DNA of 15,156 bases from Verrucomicrobiota bacterium. Lineage in GTDB: Bacteria; Verrucomicrobiota; Verrucomicrobiia; Verrucomicrobiales; Verrucomicrobiaceae. Each line of letters begins with the position of its first letter. Positions within the stretch are counted from its first letter, which is position 1. The stretch lies in assembly GCA_023428335.1 (NCBI GenBank), contig JAEYYS010000442.1:1-15156 (forward strand), given 5' to 3'. Below are positions 7,841 through 13,828 of this stretch, piece after piece. The notes under the pieces were generated by a model that saw nothing but the letters and a program-made list of their open reading frames with translations, did not search any database and had not been told where the DNA came from. Both the position numbers and the translations under genes were made by a program.

Positions 7841-7870
7841 GTTGAACCGCTGATGGGACGCTGATGCTAA
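7841..7870. repeat. CGCTGATG direct repeat
   Basis: CGCTGATG at 7848-7855 is repeated at 7859-7866 with an 11-base period, preceded by GTTGAAC and followed by CTAAG. Read on the minus strand it resembles the common dispersed repeat of form ATCxGCGTxxxATCxGCGGTT found in many bacterial genomes, including those that carry the CGCAAAGG repeat. That likeness is from memory. Confidence 0.45.
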
Positions 7871-7916
7871 GAGAAAGAAAAACAGAGCCAAAAGCAGAGG
7901 GCGGAGAGGAGTCCCA

Positions 7917-8280
7917 CAAGCCCATCAGGCTTGCGGCATGCAGCCCTGGGATGCCAAGCGCCGCGGTTCTTGGAGCGCGAGTGTGTCGAAGACTCCTCGC
8001 TCTGGAGTGGTGGCCACACGCTGGACTCAGAGCGAGCAAGCTGCGCCATGCTCGCGCTCCGGTCTGAGGGTCACCTTGCCCTGACGGGACCCCGCCGGGG
8101 TCCACGGTGGCCAATGTCCCGGGGTTGGTGCAGGCCCCAGGCGAGGTCGCGACGCGCCCACGCCGGGGCTGCATGACGGAACCGCGGGGCGGTTCGAGGT
8201 CGGTTGGCCGTGCGATCGGAAACACGCTCCCCCCGGGCCTCAGATCCTCCTCTCGGTCTGAAACCCGATAATCAGGCCTC
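7917..8280. other. Chain of hairpins, candidate structured RNA or palindromic dispersed element
   Basis: Successive inverted repeats fill this interval: CAAGCC/GGCTTG (7917-7933); GGCAT/ATGCC (7935-7955); an outer perfect 10-bp stem GGAGCGCGAG/CTCGCGCTCC (7972-7981 with 8051-8060) enclosing an inner stem CTCGCTCT plus GAGT with ACTC plus AGAGCGAG (7996-8036); GGACCCC/GGGGTCC with a 3-base loop (8087-8103); TGCAG-CCCC/GGGGCTGCA with one bulge, extended by GGCG/CGCC (8129-8173); GAACCGC/GCGGTTC with a 3-base loop (8179-8195); and GGCCT, TCAGA / TCTGA, AGGCC (8236-8278). Either strand could be the RNA. A palindromic mobile-type repeat is the main alternative; I cannot name a known RNA family. 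Confidence 0.5.
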
Positions 8281-8297
8281 CGCTTTTTCTTGACGGG

Positions 8298-8336
8298 AAT
8301 TCCCGCATGAAAGATCCTCTTTTTCATGCAGGAATT
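8298..8336. repeat. 15-bp inverted repeat, strong hairpin
   Basis: AATTCCCGCATGAAA (8298-8312) and TTTCATGCAGGAATT (8322-8336) pair over 15 positions with one mismatch (a G-T pair if the minus strand is the RNA) around a 9-base loop. It lies about 105 bases before the DUF4240 start, at the border where GC content falls. It may be a repetitive extragenic palindrome, a terminator-like structure or an end of an inserted segment; no T run of terminator type follows on the plus strand. Confidence 0.6.
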
Positions 8337-8388
8337 TCAGGGACGAAGTCTGCCCATCCGGGCGACCTTTGACCGTACAAAGCCTCTG

Positions 8389-8411
8389 TGTGTCCGAACA
8401 GTTCGGACACA
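8389..8411. promoter_or_regulatory. 11-bp perfect palindrome upstream of the DUF4240 gene, possible operator
   Basis: Arms TGTGTCCGAAC and GTTCGGACACA are perfectly complementary around a single central A at 8400, ending 29 bases before the ATG at 8441. A GATACT (8422-8427) between it and the start could be a -10 element, which would put the palindrome over the -35 area, as for a repressor site. It is not of the TGTTC-N4-GAACA LexA type. It could instead form an RNA hairpin. Confidence 0.5.
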
Positions 8412-8440
8412 AGGCGGCTGAATGATACTGTCTCCAAGAA

Positions 8441-8992
8441 ATGAATACAGGCGAGTTTTGGCACATTATCGATAAGGTTCACGTTGAATCTGGTGGCGAC
8501 ATGGATCAGAAGTGTGCTCTGCTTAAGCAGAGTCTTCTAGATCTCGACGACCAACAGCTAAGGGATTTTATCAACCACTTCGATTCTGCGGATGCCGCAG
8601 GATATACATGGCAGCTTTGGGGTGCTGCATACGTGATGCATGGCGGATGCTCCGACGATGCCTTTGACGACTTCCGAGCCACACTCATCTCCCACGGTCG
8701 AGAGGTTTATGAGCGAGCACTCACAGATCCCGAATCGCTTGCCGACCTGACGTATGAGGACGAGGAAGCGATTTGCTACGAGGGATTTCAGTATGTCCCC
8801 CACGAAGCCGCGAAGGAGAAGCTCGGCGACCTTCCCCAGCGAACAGTTGCTCGTCCAAAAGATCCGGCAGGGCAGGAATGGGAAGAGGATAGTGTCGAGC
8901 AGCTATACCCTAGGCTTGCAGCTAAGTATTCTGGAGCCCCGTTTCCGCGCAGTAAATCCATTCCGAAGAAGCCGTGGTGGCGATTTTGGTAG
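8441..8992 (+). CDS. DUF4240 domain protein
   Basis: This 183-residue acidic protein matches the DUF4240 family over its first 130 residues: start MNTGEFWHIIDKVH, then ESGGDMDQKCALLKQSL, FINHFDSADAAGYTWQLWGAAYVMHGGCSDD (residues about 43-73) and FRATLISHGREVYERALTDPESLAD. The tail (residues 130-183) is variable and ends in basic KPWWRFW. The function of DUF4240 is unknown to me; such cytoplasmic proteins are often scattered in accessory regions. There is no signal peptide or membrane helix. Base composition is plainly less GC-rich than in neighbouring genes and codons such as CTA, ATA and GAT are used freely, which suggests acquisition by transfer. No clear Shine-Dalgarno. It is preceded by two palindromes and followed by a structured repeat. 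Confidence 0.8.
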   Translation: MNTGEFWHIIDKVHVESGGDMDQKCALLKQSLLDLDDQQLRDFINHFDSADAAGYTWQLWGAAYVMHGGCSDDAFDDFRATLISHGREVYERALTDPESLADLTYEDEEAICYEGFQYVPHEAAKEKLGDLPQRTVARPKDPAGQEWEEDSVEQLYPRLAAKYSGAPFPRSKSIPKKPWWRFW

Positions 8993-9022
8993 CACCATAT
9001 CAAACAGATGGAGAACAAACCG

Positions 9023-9088
9023 TGAGTGGCAACCGGCGATAACGCCGCTAGTTGAATCGGAGCTAGTCCTCGTCGGTGCCACCACTCA
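9023..9088. repeat. Three-way-junction-like inverted repeat after the DUF4240 gene
   Basis: TGAGTGG (9023-9029) pairs perfectly with CCACTCA (9082-9088), and the stem can continue with short bulges. Inside are two smaller hairpins: CGGCG-ATAA-CGCCG (9034-9047) and CTAG/CTAG (9048-9051 with 9063-9066). It begins 30 bases after the DUF4240 stop. It recalls integron attC folding but lacks matching core sites, so it is left as an unexplained structure. Confidence 0.4.
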
Positions 9089-9167
9089 TCGTCGCAACCC
9101 ACCGTGTGGCGCTTCGCCTCCAGTGGCCCAGCCCAGCCCGCAGCCATCAAGTCTCGATGAACAGACC

Positions 9168-9359
9168 ATGAAAACAGCAGCACGGATTCTGGCGGCCACT
9201 CTCTGCAGCCTTGTCGTCGGTTGCGATTCGCGCCACGGGGCTGATCCCGATCCCTGGCGCAGTCAGGTGGCCAAGGTGACCCTTGGCATGCCGCGGGGGG
9301 GAGTGGAGCAATTGTTGCCACCCCACCCCTCAATCACCCCTTCTTCCACTGCAGGTTGA
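9168..9359 (+). pseudogene. Truncated lipoprotein gene (N-terminal part of a SmpA-like lipoprotein)
   Basis: The 63-residue frame starts with a lipoprotein signal (MKTAARILAATLCSLVVGC; lipobox LVVGC, lipidated Cys 19), followed by SQVAKVTLGMPRGGVEQLLPP. The pattern V-x-x-GM-x-x-x-x-VEQLL is like the first helix-strand of SmpA/OmlA-type lipoprotein domains, which normally continue for 60 or more residues. Here the frame turns into HPSITPSSTAG and stops inside the 3' end of the antitoxin gene on the other strand (26 bases of convergent overlap). The simplest reading is that the gene lost its 3' part when the antitoxin segment joined. It could still be expressed as a short lipopeptide. The start at ATG 9168 is fixed by the signal peptide. 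Confidence 0.5.
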
Positions 9360-9549
9360 GCCGACGGCCCTGCTGGGCGCAGTCGAGCAGGTAGAGCTTG
9401 ATGAGGTTCTGGTAGGGGATGCCGGTTTCGCCCGACAAGGACTTGAAGTGGTCGATGATTTCGGGTTGGAGCCTCAGGGTCACCGGCTTTTTCAACCGCT
9501 TCGCGTACGGATTGCGTCGGCCTTGGCTGAAGTCGTAGGCTTTTCTCAT
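9334..9549 (-). CDS. Antitoxin-like ribbon-helix-helix protein (CopG/BrnA type), no partner toxin seen
   Basis: A 71-residue basic protein starting MRKAYDFSQGRRNPYAKRLKK, followed by the ribbon strand VTLRLQPEIIDHF and two helices KSLSGETGIPYQNLIKLYLLDCAQQG. The Arg-Leu strand plus GIPYQ-LI-LYL is typical of CopG/BrnA-type antitoxins, which bind DNA as dimers, repress their own operon and neutralise a toxin of RelE/BrnT type. Such antitoxins usually overlap or abut a toxin gene. Neither upstream (9550-9697) nor downstream on this strand is there a frame for a toxin, so it is an orphan. It overlaps the 3' end of the truncated lipoprotein gene by 26 bases. The ATG at 9549 is used because the family begins with this basic motif. 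Confidence 0.7.
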   Translation of the reverse strand: MRKAYDFSQGRRNPYAKRLKKPVTLRLQPEIIDHFKSLSGETGIPYQNLIKLYLLDCAQQGRRLNLQWKKG

Positions 9550-9697
9550 GAGGGGGAGAAGCAGGTGAAGCGGACACCCACAGCCTCTTCATCCTGGCGG
9601 CGTTGGCAAGTCGTTTGAGTCCCCCACCCACCCGATCCCAACTGGACAGCCGGCGGTGCCCGGGCCAAGGTCGCGGCTGCCCCCAGCCTGTCTCTGG

Positions 9698-10534
9698 ATG
9701 GAACTTTTTCGCGAACAACTGCTCCTGCTCATTTCGGTGCCGATCATCCTCGGGGCGATCCTGCTGGAGGTGGCGGTTACGCACTTCCGCGGCCTGCGCG
9801 CCTACACTTGGCGCGAGACGCTGACGAACGTCTATTTCGCCGGCCTGAACGGCGGGCTCGACCTGCTGCTGCGCGGCATCGTCGTGCTGCCGGTGCTGGC
9901 GCTGTGCTGGCAGGCGCGCGTCGTCGAATGGGAGCGCGGCTGGCCCTACTGGCTGTCGCTTTTCCTGCTCCAGGACTTCGCCTACTACGTGCTGCACTAC
10001 GTCGATCACCACTGCCGGTTGTTCTGGGCGGTGCATGTCACCCATCATTCCTCGCCCGAGTTCAACCTGAGCACCGGCTTCCGCTCGTCGGTTTTTCAGC
10101 CGGTCTACCGCACCGCCTACTTCGCGCCGATCGCCCTGCTCGGTTATGAGCCGCTCGACATCCTGTTCATGTATGCGGCCACGCAGATCTACGGCAGCCT
10201 GATCCACACGGAGCGGGTGGGCCGGCTTGGCTGGCTGGAGCACGTGCTGGTCACGCCCAGCCATCACCGTGTCCACCACGCCTCGAACGGGCCCTACCTC
10301 GACAAGAACATGGGCATGTGCCTGATCCTCTGGGACAAGCTGTTCGGCACCTTCCAGGCCGAGCTGCCGGAGGAGAAGCCGCGCTACGGGCTGACCAAGC
10401 AGGTGGCCGAGCGCGGTCCGCTCAACATCGTTTTCCACGAGTGGCGCGACCTCTGGCGCGACTTCCGCAGCAGCGAACTGCCCTGGCCGCGCCGGCTCGG
10501 GCATCTGCTGCGCGGGCCGGGCTGGAAACCCTGA
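9698..10534 (+). CDS. Fatty acid hydroxylase / sterol desaturase family membrane protein
   Basis: A 278-residue membrane protein of the fatty acid hydroxylase superfamily, di-iron enzymes that hydroxylate or desaturate lipids in the membrane. The three His clusters are intact: HYVDHH at residues 100-105, HVTHHSS at 113-119, and SHHRVHH at 188-194, followed by the family ending NMGMCLILWDKLFGTFQ. Hydrophobic helices lie at about 7-25, 50-70, 80-98, 137-150. The length is usual for bacterial members. The frame is open 14 codons upstream with a Pro/Arg-rich segment, so the ATG at 9698 (MELFREQLLLL) is preferred. The substrate (fatty acid, hopanoid, carotenoid or sterol) cannot be told from sequence. 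It is convergent with the Nudix-like gene, whose stop is adjacent to its own. Confidence 0.85.
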   Translation: MELFREQLLLLISVPIILGAILLEVAVTHFRGLRAYTWRETLTNVYFAGLNGGLDLLLRGIVVLPVLALCWQARVVEWERGWPYWLSLFLLQDFAYYVLHYVDHHCRLFWAVHVTHHSSPEFNLSTGFRSSVFQPVYRTAYFAPIALLGYEPLDILFMYAATQIYGSLIHTERVGRLGWLEHVLVTPSHHRVHHASNGPYLDKNMGMCLILWDKLFGTFQAELPEEKPRYGLTKQVAERGPLNIVFHEWRDLWRDFRSSELPWPRRLGHLLRGPGWKP

Positions 10535-11131
10535 TCAGAGGCCGGCGAGGTGGTCGAGGCAGAGGTTCGACCAGGTCTCGAGTTCGTCGCGCGCGGCGGT
10601 CAGTTCCTCGAGGCTGAAAAACTGCAGGTCCTGGATGGCGTCCTCGTTCGAGGACACCTCTGCGCTGTCGAGTTCAAACAGGTGAACGACGCCGAGGTGG
10701 ACGCTGCCGACCTCGCTGCTGTCGTCGTTGATGAGGCCGACCACGCGCTGGCGGTGGCCGCCGCCGAGCACGAGTTCCTCGGCGAGTTCGCGTTCCAGGC
10801 TGTTGAAGTACATCGTCTCGCCCATGCCGTCGTGGCCTTGGTCGACCGGGTTGATGTGGCCGCCGATGCCGAGGCTACGACGGGCGACAAGACGCTTTTC
10901 GCCCGAGCTGCCGCCGCGGCGGTAGCAAAGGTAGCGGCCCTCGTGACGGAAGATGGAATAGGGGATGAGCTGCTTGTGGGTCGGGTCCTGCTCGGCGGCG
11001 GGGCGCTCCATGAAAAAGTTGGCGCCCGGGGCCAGCATGGCGTGCAGGTAGCGTTCGGCGTCGGGCTGGAAACCCTGGAAGCTGCCGAGTTCGTCGAAGA
11101 GGGTGCGGGGGATGACAAGAACGTGTTCCAT
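10535..11131 (-). CDS. Nudix-like hydrolase (predicted phosphoesterase)
   Basis: A 198-residue cytoplasmic protein. It reads MEHVLVIPRTLFDELGSFQG at the start, has IPYSIFRHEGRYLCYRRG (57-73), then GIGGHINPVD (88-97) and SLERELAEEL (111-120). The order of a GGH strand followed by REL-x-EEL is the core of the Nudix box (metal-binding glutamates), although the classic spacing G-x5-E-x7-REUxEE is not kept: the nearest Glu is 8 residues, not 7, before the Arg and the G-E part is longer. It ends in LQFFSLEEL, a common Nudix tail. Nudix enzymes cleave nucleoside diphosphate-linked compounds; the substrate is unknown. It is divergent from the uxaA gene, with 93 bases between the starts. TTGACC on its own strand upstream may be a -35 element. 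Confidence 0.75.
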   Translation of the reverse strand: MEHVLVIPRTLFDELGSFQGFQPDAERYLHAMLAPGANFFMERPAAEQDPTHKQLIPYSIFRHEGRYLCYRRGGSSGEKRLVARRSLGIGGHINPVDQGHDGMGETMYFNSLERELAEELVLGGGHRQRVVGLINDDSSEVGSVHLGVVHLFELDSAEVSSNEDAIQDLQFFSLEELTAARDELETWSNLCLDHLAGL

Positions 11132-11224
11132 GAAGTCGTCAGCTTGGCGGGGGCGGCCGGACGGTCAACGCGGAGCTGCAAGTTTCGGTGGACAACCCCG
11201 CCGGTCCGCCGTTTGCGTCCGGCC

Positions 11225-12880
11225 ATGTCCGCCGCCTCGCTCCTTCTGCGCGTCCATCCCGCCGATGACCTCATTGTCGCTTTGCAAGACCTTCCCGCCG
11301 GCGCCGAGGTGTCGCTCGGCAGCCAGCGCTGGTGCCTGCGCGAGCCGATCCCGGCCAAGCACAAGTTTGCCGGGCGCGACCTCGCTGCCGGTGAGTTGGT
11401 GGTGATGTATGGTGTCGTGGTGGGACGCACCCGCGGCGCGGTGCCGGCCGGGGCCCGCCTGACCACGGAAAACCTCGCCCACGCCGCGGCCGACTTCGGC
11501 GGCAAGCAGCGTGACTTCGTCTGGCAGGCGCCCGACGTCTCGGCCTGGCGCGATCGCTCCTTCCGCGGCTTCAAGCGTTCCTCGGGCGTGCCGGGCACGG
11601 CCAACCACTGGATTGTCGTGCCGCTGGTCTTCTGCGAGAACCGCAACCTGGCGGTGATGCGCGAGGCCCTGACGCGTGCGCTCGGCTACGGCCGCGGTTC
11701 GTCCTACGAACGTTTTGCCGCCCGCCTGGCGGAGCTGCACCGCCGCGGTGCCACGCCGGCCGACCTCGAGGCCGCGCTGCTGGAGGAGGAGGCGGACGCG
11801 CCGGCGCCGCTGTTCCCCAACCTCGATGGCGTCAAGTTCCTCGAGCACGGCCTCGGCTGTGGCGGCACGCGCCAGGATGCCGAGGCGCTCTGCCGCCTGC
11901 TCGCCGGCTACATCGCCCATCCGAACGTCGCCGGGGCGACCGTGCTCAGCCTCGGCTGCCAGCATGCCCAGGTCAGCCTGCTGGAAAAGGCGCTCGCCGA
12001 GCTGCACCCGAGCTTCGACCGGCCGCTGCAGATCTTTGAGCAGCAGAAGAGCGCCTCGGAAAAGGACATGCTGGGTCGCGCCATTCGCGCGGTTTTCGCC
12101 GGCGCCGCCCGCGCCGCCGAACAGGAGCGCGAGCCCTGTCCGATCGACGGCCTCGTGCTCGGTGTCGAGTGCGGCGGGTCCGACGGTTTTTCCGGGCTCT
12201 CGGCGAATCCGGTCATCGGTCGCGCCGCCGACCTGCTCGCCGCCAGCGGGGGCACGCCGGTGCTCTCGGAGTTTCCTGAACTCTGCGGCGTTGAGCAGGA
12301 CCTCTGCGACCGCTGTGAAACGCCGGAGCTGGCGAACAAGTTCACCGGCCTCATGCGGGCCTATGAAAAGGCCGCGCAAGCCTGCGGCTCCGGCTTCGAA
12401 GCCAATCCTTCGCCGGGCAACATCCGCGACGGCCTCATCACCGACGCGATGAAATCGGCAGGTGCCGCCAAGAAGGGCGGTAGTTCACCGGTGATCGACG
12501 TGCTCGACTACGGCGAACCGGTGCGTCGCCACGGCGGATTGAACCTCTGCTGCACGCCCGGCAACGATGTCGAATCGACCACCGCCCTCGCCGCCGCCGG
12601 TTGCAACCTGATCGTCTTCTCCACCGGCCTCGGCACGCCGACCGGCAATCCGGTCTGCCCGACCCTGAAGGTGGCGACCAACACCGGGCTCATGCGGCGG
12701 ATGTCGGACATCCTCGATTTCGATGCCGGCCCGGTGCTGACCGGTGAGGCGACGATTGACGGGGCGGGGGAGCAACTGCTGGAACTCTGCCTGGCCACCG
12801 CCAGCGGGGAGTACCGACCGAAGGCGGTCGCCCTCGGACAGGACGATTTCCTGCCGTGGAAACGCGGCGTTTCGTTGTAA
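11225..12880 (+). CDS. uxaA: Altronate dehydratase (UxaA family)
   Basis: A 551-residue cytoplasmic enzyme of the UxaA/GarD family, which converts D-altronate to 2-keto-3-deoxygluconate and water in galacturonate breakdown. Residues about 1-95 are the small SAF domain (RVHPADDLIVALQDLPAGAEV, then ELVVMYGVVVGR). The catalytic part follows: VFCENRN (138-144), GLGCGGTR (209-216), VECGGSDGFSG (314-324), SEFPELCGVEQD (348-359) and TGLGTPTGNPVCPTLKVATN (467-486), with Cys residues that bind iron. Length fits UxaA with the fused SAF domain. Galactarate dehydratase is a less likely alternative. The frame is open for more than 200 codons upstream, but that part lies opposite the Nudix gene; ATG 11225 fits the SAF domain start. 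No other pectin or galacturonate gene is in the window. Confidence 0.88.
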   Translation: MSAASLLLRVHPADDLIVALQDLPAGAEVSLGSQRWCLREPIPAKHKFAGRDLAAGELVVMYGVVVGRTRGAVPAGARLTTENLAHAAADFGGKQRDFVWQAPDVSAWRDRSFRGFKRSSGVPGTANHWIVVPLVFCENRNLAVMREALTRALGYGRGSSYERFAARLAELHRRGATPADLEAALLEEEADAPAPLFPNLDGVKFLEHGLGCGGTRQDAEALCRLLAGYIAHPNVAGATVLSLGCQHAQVSLLEKALAELHPSFDRPLQIFEQQKSASEKDMLGRAIRAVFAGAARAAEQEREPCPIDGLVLGVECGGSDGFSGLSANPVIGRAADLLAASGGTPVLSEFPELCGVEQDLCDRCETPELANKFTGLMRAYEKAAQACGSGFEANPSPGNIRDGLITDAMKSAGAAKKGGSSPVIDVLDYGEPVRRHGGLNLCCTPGNDVESTTALAAAGCNLIVFSTGLGTPTGNPVCPTLKVATNTGLMRRMSDILDFDAGPVLTGEATIDGAGEQLLELCLATASGEYRPKAVALGQDDFLPWKRGVSL

Positions 12881-12900
12881 GCGGCGGCAATGAGATAAAG

Positions 12901-12914
12901 TGTTCTTTGGAACA
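12901..12914. promoter_or_regulatory. Putative LexA (SOS) box
   Basis: TGTTCTTTGGAACA fits TGTTC-N4-GAACA exactly, the LexA motif I know for Verrucomicrobia; the flanking bases G12900 and C12915 extend each arm to six. It lies 20 bases after the uxaA stop and 78 bases before the ATG of the small membrane protein, inside an AT-rich stretch that contrasts with the surroundings, so it most likely controls the downstream gene. Confidence 0.6.
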
Positions 12915-12992
12915 CCTAACAAAAAATGTTTCGGAAATCTAAATATTTTGTTGGGATTATGCGTTATCTTCCGAGCAGCCCATCCCACCACC

Positions 12993-13199
12993 ATGCCGCG
13001 CTCCCAAACCGTTCTGTATCTGTCGGTTCCCAGTCGCCGACGCACCGCCCCCCGCCAGGTCTCGCTCTGCGACCGGGCCATTCTGCTGGCCGTTTTTGTT
13101 TTTCTGGTTGTCGGCGCCTTTGCGTTGATTGACCGCGCCTCCGCCCGCCAGCAGGCACCGGACACGGTCGCTGCGAAAACGGCTCAGGCGGGGTATTGA
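12993..13199 (+). CDS. 68-residue single-pass membrane protein under a LexA-type box
   Basis: I do not recognise a family. The protein has a basic N-terminal segment (MPRSQTVLYLSVPSRRRTAPRQVSLCDR), one strong hydrophobic helix (AILLAVFVFLVVGAFALI, residues about 29-46) and a short polar tail of about 22 residues. The positive-inside rule places the N terminus in the cytoplasm. The frame is open up to position 12900, but that would include the LexA box and AT-rich promoter region as coding, so the ATG at 12993 is preferred. Small LexA-controlled membrane proteins include known cell-division inhibitors such as SidA of Caulobacter and YneA of Bacillus; this is a parallel in layout, not sequence similarity. 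It stands alone: the next feature is the tRNA pair on the other strand. Confidence 0.6.
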   Translation: MPRSQTVLYLSVPSRRRTAPRQVSLCDRAILLAVFVFLVVGAFALIDRASARQQAPDTVAAKTAQAGY

Positions 13200-13271
13200 G
13201 CGAGGGGGATCCATGGAAGCCGTCGCGGGCGGCAGGGAGGGGAGTCCCTGTTGGGGGCGAGAGATGCTGTT

Positions 13272-13292
13272 CTGGCAGAAGGTGGCTGCCAG
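13272..13292. terminator. Hairpin downstream of the small membrane protein gene
   Basis: CTGGCAG (13272-13278) and CTGCCAG (13286-13292) form a perfect 7-bp stem with a 7-base loop, followed by CTTGTTG. It is 73 bases after the stop at 13199. It may end transcription from the membrane protein gene, or from the tRNAs on the other strand, but the T run is weak. The rest of 13200-13457 shows nothing else I can support. Confidence 0.3.
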
Positions 13293-13457
13293 CTTGTTGA
13301 GCCATCCGGTCGATCAGAATCGACGAGGCTCGCGGTGAAGGTTCCGAGCGCTTCCCGCTGGCGGTTTGGGTTGGCAAGAGCTTGCGCTGAGCTTTTCAAG
13401 CAGTGCGCGTTTGCCGTTCATGGAAGCGAATTTTCCGCGTTCATGGCTTTGGCAATC

Positions 13458-13532
<75 letters not shown>

Positions 13533-13551
13533 AAACAGACTGTCTAGCACG

Positions 13552-13626
13552 TGGTACGCGGGGAGGGGGTCGAACCCTCGACCAATTGGTTAAAAGCCAA
13601 CTGCTCTACCACTGAGCTACCCGCGC
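13552..13626 (-). tRNA. tRNA-Lys (anticodon UUU)
   Basis: On the minus strand: acceptor GCGCGGG/CCCGCGT, D-arm GCTC/GAGC, anticodon loop CTTTTAA giving UUU (13594-13592), T stem GAGGG/CCCTC fully paired, T-loop TTCGACC, discriminator A and encoded CCA (13554-13552). UUU decodes AAA and AAG, lysine. It shares most of its D-arm and anticodon arm with the CUU gene 19 bases downstream, so the two are probably co-transcribed from the promoter-like site at 13637-13666. Confidence 0.95.
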
Positions 13627-13636
13627 AGACGGGCCA

Positions 13637-13666
13637 ATTAGCTAACCCGAAAGCGAGGGTGTGCAA
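13637..13666 (-). promoter_or_regulatory. Putative promoter of the tRNA-Lys pair
   Basis: On the minus strand TTGCAC (13666-13661) is followed after 18 bases by GCTAAT (13642-13637), ending 10 bases before the first base of tRNA-Lys(UUU) at 13626. The predicted start near 13630 would leave only a few leader bases. Confidence 0.45.
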
Positions 13667-13794
13667 GTTTGAATTTGTGTCGGCAGCGACTTTTTGCAGC
13701 GGCACGCGAACGAGCCCTCGGAGCGGCGGCGTCGCACTCGCCCCAGTGTGGGCAGCGCACGGCTTCCTCTGAAATCGGATCACTCCGAGCCGGC

Positions 13795-13822
13795 TTGCAT
13801 CAGGACGGGTGGCGTCTAGATT
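13795..13822 (+). promoter_or_regulatory. Putative promoter giving a leaderless transcript
   Basis: TTGCAT (13795-13800) and TAGATT (13817-13822) are 16 bases apart. The start expected about 7 bases further is at 13829, which is the A of the next gene's ATG. If used, the mRNA would have no leader, in line with the missing Shine-Dalgarno. Confidence 0.45.
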
Positions 13823-13828
13823 GATGAA

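Larger units (their letters stand above)
7578..8440. other. 863-base stretch without a credible gene, rich in repeats and hairpins
   Basis: No convincing coding frame is present; the longest frame (minus strand, 7659-8327) has Pro/Ser/Arg-rich low-complexity composition and runs through the inverted repeats. The stretch holds a tandem CGCAAAGG repeat (7621-7680), a CGCTGATG direct repeat (7841-7870), a chain of hairpins (7917-8280), a 15-bp near-perfect inverted repeat (8298-8336) and an 11-bp perfect palindrome (8389-8411). These are described in separate entries. Confidence 0.7.

Noticed and set aside
7659..8327. Minus-strand open frame of 222 codons in the gene-free stretch
   Set aside because: It is Pro/Ser/Arg-rich, runs through several inverted repeats and both short repeats, and has no domain-like pattern; more likely a chance frame across a repeat-rich element.
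8298..8336. Rho-independent terminator
   Set aside because: The stem is strong but the plus strand has no T run after it, and no gene ends nearby on either strand.
8389..8411. LexA box upstream of DUF4240
   Set aside because: The palindrome has GAAC-A-GTTC at its centre, which is the reverse arrangement and a different spacing from TGTTC-N4-GAACA.
9023..9088. Integron attC site
   Set aside because: A GTTGAAT core-like heptamer occurs at 9051, but it is inside the structure and no partner of form RYYYAAC is placed to pair with it; no integrase or second cassette is visible.
10550..11224. Upstream open extension of the altronate dehydratase frame (about 225 codons)
   Set aside because: It lies opposite the Nudix-like gene, its residues are a Val/Ala/Glu-rich shadow of that gene, and the UxaA SAF domain starts naturally at the ATG at 11225.
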